64,000 nt of DNA, from contig NC_092347.1 in the NCBI RefSeq assembly GCF_963676685.1, positions 85,996,592 to 86,060,591 of the forward strand, read 5' to 3'. A model generated the notes under the pieces. It was not told the origin of the DNA. It ran no database searches and saw only the letters and a program-made list of their open reading frames with translations. A program made the position numbers and the translations under genes. Positions 47,501 through 59,500 of the stretch are shown here, in pieces (position 1 is the first letter of the stretch; each line of letters starts with the position of its first letter). The DNA is from Mytilus edulis (taxonomy: Eukaryota; Mollusca; Bivalvia; Mytilida; Mytilidae).

Positions 47501-50500
47501 AGTTTAAGTTAATAGAAATCTATGAAATTTTGACACAAGGTTTATGACCACAAAAGAACGGTTGGGATTGATTTTGGGAGTTTTGGTCTCAACAGTTTAG
47601 GAATTAGGGGCCAAAAAAGGGCCCAAATAAGCATTATTCTTGGTTTTCGCACAATAACATTAGTTTAAGTAAATAGAAATCAATGAAATTTAAACACAAT
47701 GTTAATGACTACAAAAGGAAGGTTGGTATTGATTTTGGGAGTTTAGGTCCCAACAGTTTAGGAATTAGGGGCCAAAAAGGGACCCAAATAAGCATTTTTC
47801 TTGGTTTTCGCACCATAACGTTAGTATAAGTAAATAGAAATCTATGAAATTTAAACACAAGGTTTATGACCATAAAAGAAAGGTTGGGTTTGATTTTGGG
47901 AGTTTTGGTCCCAACATAATAAGGGGCCCAAAGGGTCCAAAATTAAACTTTTGTTTGATTTCATCAAAATTGAATAATTGGGGTTCTTTGATATGCTGAA
48001 TCTAACTGTCATGACTGTGTATGTAGATTCTTAACTTTTGGTCCCGTTTTCAAATTGGTCTACATTAAGGTCCAAAGGGTCCAAAATTAAACTTAGTTTG
48101 ATTTTGACAAAAAATGAATCAGTTAGGTTCTTTGATATGCTGAATCTAAAAATGTACTTAGATTCTTGATTATTGGCCCAGTTTTCAAGTTGGTCCAAAT
48201 CGGGGTCCAAAATTAAACTTTGTTTGATTTCATCAAAAATTGAATAAATGGGGTTCTTTGATATACCAAATCTAACTGTGTATGTAGATTCTTCATTTTT
48301 GGTCCTGTTTTCAAATTGGTCTACACTTAAGTCCAAAGGGTCCAAAATTAAACTTAGTCTGATTTTAACAAAAATTGAAATCTTGAAGTTCTTTGATATG
48401 CTGAATTCAAAAATGTACTTAGATTTTTTATTATGGGCCCAGTTTTCAAGTTGGTCCAAATCAGGATCTAAAATTATTATATTAAGTATTGTGCAATAGC
48501 AAGTCTTTTCAATTGCACAGTATTGCGCAATGGCAAGAAATATCTAATTGCACAATATTGTGAAATAGCAAAATTTTTTTTAATTAGAGTTATCTTTCTT
48601 TGTCCAGAATAGTAAGCAAGAAATATCTAATTGCAAAATATTGTGCAATAGCAAGATTTTTTTTTAATTGGAGTTATCTTTCTTTGTCCAGAATCAACTT
48701 AAATCTTTGTTATATACAATATACAATGTATATTCACTTTTTACTACCAACTGATAAATTAAAATAATCTTTACCATTCAGTGATAACAAGCAGTTTTTT
48801 TACATCTTAATATTTTATGATGTATTTAAATGAGTAGTTATTGTTGCAAACTCCATTAGAAATTTTAATTGAGATTAGTTTTGGAATAAGGGAAAGGGGG
48901 ATGTGATTAAAAAAATTGGGTTCAATTTTTCTCATTTGAAATTTCATAAATAAAAAAGAAAATTTCTTCAAACATTTTTTTGAGAGGATTAATATTCAAC
49001 AATGTTCAACAGCATAGTGAATTGCTCTAAGAGAAACAAAAATTTTAAGTTCATTAGAACACATTCATTCTGTGTCAGAAACCTATGCTGTGTCAACTAT
49101 TTAATCACAATCCAAATTTAGAGCTGAATCCAGCTTGAATGTTGTGTCCATACTTGCCCTAACCGTTCAGGGTTCAACCTCTGCGGTCGTATAAAGCTAC
49201 GCCCTGCGGAGCATCTGGTTATTTAATATACAAATGATTCTCAATTTCTGAATTAATAGAATTAAAAGTTCATGAACAATTCATGATTCACATTATTTGA
49301 AATAATTATCAGGCCGTTGAAATTGGATTCAATTTGATGATTTTCCCTATTAATGCAAGAAAATTTCAAAGGGTTGAAGGACAGGAAAAAATAGAACAAG
49401 ACGCATATATACGAAATGTTTCAAGTGAAAGACGTGAGATTACATGTAGATTTACTGTAGTGCTCCTTTCCTGTGGTAACCTAACTGTGTACAATACTTG
49501 GCCCAAGTATCAACAGCAGCATGGAAGCTTTCACTTGGGACAATTATAAGTTTATTATATAAAAATAATTAGATGTGGCATGATTGATGCTGAGCAAACA
49601 ATTCATAGATAAAAAAAAAACCAAAAACCCAGAGATATAATAAACGGTCATTACTGGTCAGTTAAAGATTAAAATGGGCAAAATCTATACTGTATTATGT
49701 ATAACCGACTTCAAAATGTGTCCACTTTCTCATAAATTTCTTATGTCACAATGCTGGGTCATTGATGTCACAACATAACAAACTAATCATCAGTTGTAAA
49801 AGGCTTGACTGATCTGATTGCAACTATATAAGACACAAAATAAAAAGCAATAATAAAAAAGACAAAGACACAACTAATTATTCTACTTCACATATGACAC
49901 CATTGTATTTCTTAAATAATGTTTATTTGTTTTGGATAAATAGTGCCTTTCAGACAGAATATTAAAAAGCTCATATTGTCTAAATACCCATGGAAACTTT
50001 CCTGAATTATAACTGAAAATCATCTGAACCTTTCCTGAAAAATGTAAGCTAAAGCTGAAAATGGTCTGAACCCATCCTGAACAATAGCTGAAGACTGAAT
50101 ATTGGCTGAGTATAGATTAATTCAAATTTTTACTGAATATTTGCTTAAATATTGTTTTGTTTGTTGAACATTTTAGAAAGAAATGCTAAAAAATTTACCT
50201 TTAGAGTCTTAGATGAACTTTAACAGAAAATTTGCTGAAAACCCACTGTAACGGGTTAAATTATAGCTGTTTTTTTTTAGAAAATAGTGTTTAAGAGGTT
50301 CTGAATATTTCAGCAAGTTGTTCAGAAAGATTCAGAAGTAATACTAATTTTTTCTGAATATTTACTGAAAATGTCTTGCTGAATTGTGACTGAAAGTTTG
50401 CTGAAAACTTGCTGGAATGTGCCAAATTCAGCCATCTTTAAGCAAAAGGTTTTTTATAGGTTCTGAATATTTCAGAAAGGTGTTCAGAAAAATTCAGAAT

Positions 50501-53500
50501 TAATGCTGAATTATTTCTGAATATTGCTGAATATTTACTGAAAATGACTTGCTGAATTGTTACTGAAAATTTGCTGAAAATGTGCTGGAATGTGCCAAAT
50601 TCAGACATTTTTAAGCAAAAGGTTTTTAATAGATTCTGTAAAATTCAGCAAGGTGTTCAGAAAAATTCAGAATTAATGCTGAATTATTTCTGAATATTGC
50701 TGAATATTTACTGAAAATGTACTGCTGAATTTTTACTGAAAATGTGCTGAAAACTTGCTGGAACGTGCCAAATTCAGGCATTTTTAAGAAAAGGGTTTAC
50801 TAAATGTGTTCAGTAAAATTTCAGCATCGAGTTCAGAAAAAATTCAGAAAAATATTTTCATGAGGGTAGTTCAAAGAAATAATTTTTTTTTTTAATGTGT
50901 TTGTTAAGCAGACCTGTCAACTACTATGATTACCCCAATCTATTGGGGACATTCCCCATGAGAGGTGTTCATCAGAATTTTGGAATTCTTTATTTGATGA
51001 ACTGAACACCTCAAAAACAGGCATTCAAATGAGTTTATAAAGGTGTTAAAGCACATAACATACTTGAGCTCATGCAAACAATATATTAAAAACATGTGTG
51101 ACAATAAAAGACTAGCATAAGTTCATCTTGCACTTAGAATTCCCCTTGCAAGTAGGGATAAGTTACTGTTTTCAATAAAAATGTTTATCAACATTGAACA
51201 TCAAGGAAATGAAATTCCCCTACAACTTTGATTGCCACTAAATTGTTACAAATGAGACAGCATTGCAAAACATCCTTATACTTACATAATGACTTATAAA
51301 ACTGTATCATCAACCACTTTCCATGTCAGACTTATAGATTTATAAAACGTTGAAAAGTACAATTTTGATTGATAAAATATTCAGGGTTTTTATGCACGTA
51401 TTGTAGTGTTAGCTGTCTCATTTCAGAGATATACACATTACTTTTTGTATCAGCAACCACTTTCCATAAAAAAGGATTTCATTTGTAGATTTATAAGAAG
51501 AAAAAAAAACATAATTTTGTATGATATAGTTGGGTATTTTTTAAAACATAGTACAATTGTAATACAAATGTAACTGTCTTATTTTCAGCCTAATTTTGGA
51601 GCCAGTTTACATCTTCTGAAAGTAGAGATTGGTGGAGATGCTCAAAGCACAGGTATTGTTATTGTCAACTTCTTATCAGATATATATGTAGGTACATATA
51701 GATATATATAACAGATGGAATTTTTGGAAAATTTGTCAGTCTTAAAGTATTGGAAGAAATGGAAACTTACATCACAACTGAATCATAATAATTTACTTTT
51801 GTTAAAGGTCAAACTGTTAGCAAAGTTTGAAGTATATGAAAAATTAGAAGCACACATTGTTTCACAAAAAAATGTACTGGAAATTTTCACTTTAGAGTAT
51901 TATATTAGTCATGATATATAGATGTAATCACTTATTACAAGAAGCTTGGGATGAAAAATTTATAATAGGATTCCATATGGTTATACTATTAAAATGGTAG
52001 TTATAAAGGTATCTCTCCTACAGAAGACCTCTTTGTGATCATATTCATTTCCAACAATAGACAGGAATAATCCACCTCTTCAAATGTTAAATTATGGGAT
52101 GGACACATTACTGAAATCAGAATAAAGTTGTATATCCCTTGTCATGTTATAAAATTTGTTGTTTTAGAAGGAACAGAGGCTTCCCACATGCACAACAGCT
52201 GGGATGAAAATTATAATAGAGGATATGAGTGGTGGTTGATGAAAGAAGCTAAAAGGGTTTGAATTTTTATATGTTATTTTACTTTAAACATTTAGTTAGG
52301 TAACATACTTTATATTTGAAGGCTGTTCTAAAAACTGTGTTTTCATTTATATATTCATTTTATGTTTTCCATGAGTTTTGGATTCAAACCCATAGATTTG
52401 TTTTTTATAACAGGTGTTATTCAATGATGATTTTTTTTAATAATTATACTGGCTTTGTACCAATTGTTTATCAATTAAATGTTAATGGTATGTATATTTC
52501 TAGATATCTTTTAACTTGATTTACTAATTCCAGAGAAATCCTAATATTTTGTTATATGGACTACCGTGGGCATGGCCAGGGTGGATAGGAAATGGAACAA
52601 GAGATCCATATGCAGACATAGAACTACCAGCTAATTATATCCTCAAATGGGTCCTTGGCGCCAAGAAGTATCATAATTTAACTATTGATTTTATTGGGGT
52701 AAATATATAACTATATATAAGTCATAAACTATATTGAATTGATGTATGGGCAAATTATAATTTATACTTTACAACACTAGTAGTCAGCCTAGAAAATCTT
52801 TAAAGAAATTATTAACACATAAAACTTAAAACATGAAGGGGGGAAGAGAAAATTCCGGTGTAGATGACCATATACATAAGAAAATAAATATGAACTTTTT
52901 TAAATTCTCAGCCCTTCATTCCCAGTTTAGATTAATATGTGTTCTCAAATCTTTTGATGTTTTTTGTTTGGTTTTGCTGAAAGGTGTATTACGCTAAACA
53001 TAGGTATTACTTTACAGATTGTGGTGATAAAATTGTTTGAACCTTTTTTTTTATGTATTTTAGATTTGGAATGAACAGGCATATGATGTGAAATATATTA
53101 AGGTAATTATGGACTCTCATTATCTAAAAATCTAATGGACATCTATATCTAGAACTTGAGATACACATGATGGTCATCTGGAAAAGAAAGCTTTTCAATC
53201 TCTAAAGAATTAGTACATGTGAAATATTTGTACATATCAATACTAATAATACACAGTATATGAAAATAAGGAGAGATGATATAATTGCCAATGAGACCTC
53301 AAAATCAAAACGTAAATCCTTTCTTTTCTATGTTTAATTTTGAAAAAAAGTATTACTATTTGGGAATAGAGAAGTTGTTCTAGTTTTTGCAGACATCAAT
53401 TAATAAAATTCATCTTATAAAATCTTTACTGTCTGCTGGTATCTATTTATTTAAAGAATGATATACTGAAATGCAATATTTTAGTTCCAGATTCACATTT

Positions 53501-56500
53501 GGGAGTTATTTATTCAATTCTAACATGTCGTCCTTCAAACACATTGAGTATACACCCGTGGAAAATGTGAATATATTGCCTGGGTTGTTCCAATCTTACT
53601 CCCACTTCATATGCTTTTTTTATGAATGAGTTACCTGATGTTATAAAACGACGACTTAGGAATATAAGCATTTTACAGGAAAATACAGGCTTGCGAAACT
53701 GAAAATCATTGCAACAAAGGAAACATAAACAAACGAAGCTAAAATGTGGTATAAGTGATAAGGACATGATGATTGACTAACAGAACGGGAGCAATTTAAG
53801 GATTTAATTTCAATCAGATTGGTATTATAAAATTGATAATGAAATGTGGAATGTGTCAAAGAGACAACAACCTGACCATATAGCAGACAACAGCCGAAGG
53901 CCACCAATGGGTCTTCAATGCAGCAAGAAACTCCCGCACCCAGAGGCGTCATTCAGCTGGCCGCTAAACAAATATGTATTCTAGTTCAGTGATAATGGGC
54001 GTCATACTAAACTTCGAAATATACACAAGAACCTAAAATGATTATGCATGCCATTTTAAAAAAAAAAAGAAAAGATAAATATTTAAAACATTGTGACCAG
54101 TAACAACTTCAATCATCTAATGACTTATGACAAATTGTTTTCTCTTATTTCAGCTGTTGAGGAAAGTCTTAGATAACAACAGTTTACAACATGTTAGGAT
54201 CGTAGCTGCTGATGGAGGCTGGGGTATTGTCAATGATATTAACAATGACTCAGACCTAGCTAAAGCTATCGACTATATAGGGTAAGGTTATATAATCACT
54301 AAAGCTATCAACTATATAGGGTAAGGTTATATAATAGCTAAAGCTATCAACTATATAGGGTAAGGTTATATAATCACTAAAGCTATCAACTATATAGGGT
54401 AAGGTTATATAATAGCTAAAGCTATCAACTATATAGGGTAAGGTTATATAATAGAAAAGCTATCAACTATATAATGTAAGGTTATACCGGTATAATAGCT
54501 AAAAGTATCGACTATATAGGGTAAGGTTATATAATAGCTAAAGCTATCAACTATATATGGTAAGGTTATATAATAGCTAAAACTATCAACTATATAAGGT
54601 AAGGTTATATAATAGCTAAAGCTATCGACTATATAGGGTAAGGTTATATAATAGCTAAAGCTATCGACTATATAGGGTAAGGTTATATAATAGCTAAAAC
54701 TATCGACTATATAGGGTAAGATCATATGATTGAAAAGCTATCAACTATATAAGGTAAGGTTATATAATAGGCAAAAGTATTGACTATGTAGGGTAAGGTT
54801 ATATAATAGCTAAAAGTATCCACTATATAGGGTAAGGTTATATAATAGCTAAAAGTATTGACTATGTAGGGTAAGGTTATATAATAGCTAAAAGTATCGA
54901 CTATATAAGGTAAGGTTATATAATAGCTAAAGCTATCAACTATATAGGGTAAGGTTATATAATAGCGAAAACTATCAACTATATAGGGTAAGGTTATATA
55001 ATAGCTAAAACTATCGACTATATAGGGTAAGATCATATGATTGAAAAGCTATCAACTATAAAAGGTAAGGTTATATAATAGGCAAAAGTATTGACTATGT
55101 AGGGTAAGGTTATATAATAGCTAAAACTATCGACTATATAGGGTAAGGTTATATAATAGCTAAAAGTATCGACTATATAGGGTAAGGTTATATAATAGCT
55201 AAAACTATCGACTATATAGGGTAAGGTTATATAATAGCTAAAACTATCGACTATATAGGGTAAGGTTATATAATAGCTAAAAGTATCGACTATATAGGGT
55301 AAGGTTATATAATAGCTAAAACTATCGACTATATAGGGTAAGGTTATATAATAGCTAAAACTATCGACTATATAGGGTAAGGTTATATAATAGCTAAAAG
55401 TATCGACTATATAGGGTAAGGTTATATAATAGCTAAAACTATCGACTATATAGGGTAAGGTTATATAATAGCTAAAACTATCGACTATATAGGGTAAGAT
55501 CATATGATTGAAAAGCTATCAACTATATAAGGTAAGGTTATATAATAGCTAAAAGTATTGACTATGTAGGGTAAGGTTATATAATAGCTAAAAGTATTGA
55601 CTATGTAGGGTAAGGTTATATAATAGCTAAAGCTATCAACTATATATGGTAAGGTTATATAATAGCTAAAACTATCAACTATATAAGGTAAGGTTATATA
55701 ATAGCTAAAAGTATTGACTATGTAGGGTAAGGTTATATAATAGCTAAAACTATCAACTATATAGGGTAAGGTTATATAATAGCTAAAACTATCGACTATA
55801 TAGGGTAAGATCATATGATTGAAAAGCTATCAACTATATAAGATAAGGTTATATAATAGCTAAAACTATCGACTATATAGGGTAAGGTTATATAATAGCT
55901 AAAAGTATTGTCTATGTAGGGTAAGGTTATATGGGGAGGGAGTCCCCAATAACAGTAGAAAATTCAATAAAAAAAAAATACGGGAAAATTTCCAGAATTT
56001 TTCATTGTACTGATGAACTCAAAATCGTTCAAATTTTTTTTGTCGTGTTTTGAAATCCCGGACCTGCGCAGAAATGTACAATGTACTTCCTTTTTCCGGT
56101 CTCGTTTGTATGAAACTTTGAGTAAAATATATATTTATCAGTCTAGTATAAAATAGGAAGGAACGCGCAATACCAATTTCATTTTTAATAATTCCTTAAT
56201 ATGAAAAAACGTTACCTGATGATAGCGTTTCTTTGTTTACATTGCAAATGACGTCATAATTTAAATAACGTCACAACTAAATCCCTAACAGAACCAAAAT
56301 CGGAAACGTTACAGTATTTCCGTTTCTTTTTTTTTAAACAAATATTTAAGTTACAAAAAAATAATTCATACAGACTTCGTCCCCATTTACAGGTAATGCC
56401 TGCCTCATATTATAATAGCTAAAACTATCGACTATATAGGGTAAGGTTATATAATAGCTAAAACTATCGACTATATAGGGTAAGGTTATATAATAGCTAA

Positions 56501-59500
56501 AACTATCGACTATATAGGGTAAGGTTATATAATAGCTAAAACTATCGACTATATAGGGTAAGCTTATATAATAGCTAAAGCTATCGACTATATAGGGTAA
56601 GGTTATATAATAGCTAAAGCTATCAAATATGTAGGGTTAATTAACGATATATATAGTTCTATTATTTGTTAAACGATTCAGACCTTGCTAAAGCTATCAA
56701 CTTTATAGGGAAAGGTAATATAGTAGCTTAAGCTATCGACCATATAGAGTTATATGATATGATAGCTAAATTATTGTCAATGATAAGGGCAATGATTCAA
56801 ACCAAGCTAAAGCTATTGACTATATAGGGTAAGACCATGAGTAAGCTAATTATCTTGCCTACAAGCATATGAACCAGATTTAGCTATAACTAGCACTAAT
56901 CAGGGTAAGATAATATGATAGCTAAATTAATTATTTATTGTCAATGATATAAGCAATAATTCACACCTAGCTAAAATTATCACCAATATTGAATATGGTC
57001 ATGAAATATCTAATAATATTGGCTGTAAAGGATGTAGTCTAGACCTAGCTAAAGCTACTGGCTCTAGGGTAAAAAAGCTAGAGCTATCACCTATTAAGGG
57101 TAAGATCATGCTGCTTATTTATTTACAGTGTGCATTACCCAGGAACAGAGTCTGTCATGTCAGCTGTTCAGACAGGGAAACAGTTATGGTCATCTGAGGA
57201 TTTCAGTACATTTAATGACAATATAGGGGGAGGATGCTGGGCAAGGGTGAGTCATGCTTGACCTTGCACTGTTTTAATAGTAATCCTTTTGTATTCAATA
57301 GGAATTTAGATATACAGCCTCAATCTCAAGTACAGATTTGTGGCTCTTTTGGATTTTTGAACTGCAGTTAAAAAAAAGGACTTTGAATATTGCAGCCTGT
57401 AATGGCAAGAACTGTTATCTTTCAAGTTTAGAACTTATGCTTCTCATTTATCAAAGGACATATTCATAACTGACTCATGATTTGTTTGGTGAAATATTGT
57501 TCTACTTTAGAGGCATGATAGATGCTCTAAGATATAATTTGTGTTTCATTGAATCCTAATTTTAGAGAGGTGGTCACAGGTGGTTTAAGGATTTTGCTGA
57601 GATACTATTTGAGAAATTAAAAACACAACAAAAGAAAATCAATTTGTAGTATTGGAAGTTTTATAATTTGCTCTATTAACATTGTTGTATTTATAGGCAT
57701 TAATCTTCATTACATATGTTGTTATTTCAGCTCTTGAATCAGAACTATGTTAATGGAAGATTTACAGGGTAGGTAAACTTAAGAGTATTGGCATCTAATC
57801 TATGAGATTTTGTATGTTGAAATCTATGTAATTTATCGTTTCAAAATCTAAGAAATTATTGGTGTTTGTACTAAAAAAACAGAAATAATGTCACATCAAT
57901 GGTTATATGTCCATTGTAATGGATTTTGCTAGCCAATAAAAAAAAAAAACGGTGTACTTTTTTTTTTTAAATATTACCCAGAATGCATTAAATTCTCAAA
58001 TGTCAATTTGAAAGCATGAATAGAATAGAAGTTTTTGATATACTTCATAACATAACCATGATAGCACATTATAAAAATTTTGTTGAGTAGTTGCAGTAAA
58101 ACAAATTGTATTTCTTTATAACATTTTAATATAAACAAACATGATAAATATTTGCAAACTTTGTGAAGAAATGTAATAAATTCCAGTTCACTTGTGTTTA
58201 CATCATAGGTAAGGAAGGACATAGTAATATTTTTGTATATGAAATTTATAGTAAAAATAATTGCAATGTTTCCTTTGTAGAACTATATCGTGGAATTTAA
58301 TTGCCAGTTACTATGATGCTCTTCCTTTTGCACGTAATGGTCTTATGACAGCAAATTCACCATGGAGTGGAAGTTATGTGGTCAATAGTCCTATATGGAT
58401 GTCAGGTATACATACTGATATTGTACATTGCCATATGCACTATTTGTCAACTTATTCATATATCTGCAAAAACAAATCTTTACTAAATCCACTGAAATAA
58501 GAACTCCAGTTTGCCTAATGCAAATTTTATTAAACTGGTATGCAATGCTGAAAACCAAACAGACAGAGTACTAATTTGTGAAGTGAGTTATTAGCTGCTG
58601 CACTCTAACTTAAGTGTGTCTTGTCCAAATTTTATGGAAATCATACATAAGGCTTAAATTTACAACACACAAACAGAGTTCTTATTTATGTAGTGAGTCA
58701 TTTACTGTTTTAGAGTAATGCCCCTTTTTACTTGGAAAAATGCAAACTTGAGCTGGAGCATTTCTGTTCTTAGACACATTCTTTTTTATTCATGTAGACA
58801 TAATGGACTAATGTCAAAGAAATAAATTGGTGAAAATTATGTATATATTATTATATACATAAACCGTGAAAATATTTCTAACAAAAAGTGAAATTGAGAA
58901 TGGAAATGGGGAATGTGTCATAGAGACAACAACCTATAAGAAACCTTACTTTTTTCAAACTGGAAACAATGAAAATGAATTTAAGAGACTTTTTATGAAA
59001 CTTCTCACCTAACTTTCCTCCCTAAAAAATCAAATTGTTACTACAGTATGCCTTAATTTATATTTCCTATAGCACATACAACCCAGTTTACATTGCCTGG
59101 ATGGAAATACCTGTCACATGGTAGTGGTGTTGGTAAACTGAAATATGGAGGGAGTTATGTCTCCTTGGTCAGCCCTGATGGCAAAGATCTCACAATTGTC
59201 ATAGAAACCATGGTAAGTATTAAACACATGGGGGACATATTTTTGAATTAAAATGTAATGATATCTTTCTTGTGATTCCTAATAACCAATATTCATTATG
59301 TATGAAACTCGAAAACATTGAACTAAGTAATTAAATGTTTAAAAAATTAAGTAGCAAAAAAAAACATCAGTTTTCACTGTAATAATCTTATACTTAAGGC
59401 AGTTCATGACCCTGTTTGAAAAATGTTGTTGGGCCTTCCTTTGAGTTTTTTATAATGTTTTGTCCTGATGGACAAAGTCCAAACTTATACTTCTTAAATG

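Larger units (their letters stand above)
43836..50868. mobile_element. Candidate 7-kb composite element with CTGAA/TTCAG subterminal arrays
   Basis: TACCCTCATGAAAA at 43836 and its reverse complement TTTTCATGAGGGTA ending at 50868 bound a 7.03-kb segment of GALC intron 2. Next to both ends (43850-44465 and 49970-50850) are dense arrays of CTGAA and TTCAG words spaced irregularly at about 8-20 bp. The right array has larger units of about 170 bp. No target duplication was found and no transposase is present. Several unrelated repeats are nested inside (44480-44770, 46230-46620 and 47232-49220). Confidence 0.55.

Noticed and set aside
48031..48499. Protein of repeated 'LILDPLDL…DQ(F/L)EN' units
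   Set aside because: The frame follows the tandem units of a dispersed bivalve-type repeat, with frames on both strands over the same bases. No splice or start context is seen.
54444..55814. Long repetitive minus-strand reading frames (repeated PYIVDSF… units of 13 residues)
   Set aside because: They arise because the 39-bp minisatellite unit is divisible by three. They have no independent gene signals and lie antisense in a GALC intron.
54262..56640. CRISPR-like array
   Set aside because: Units are contiguous with no unique spacers, and the context is a eukaryotic intron; it is a minisatellite.
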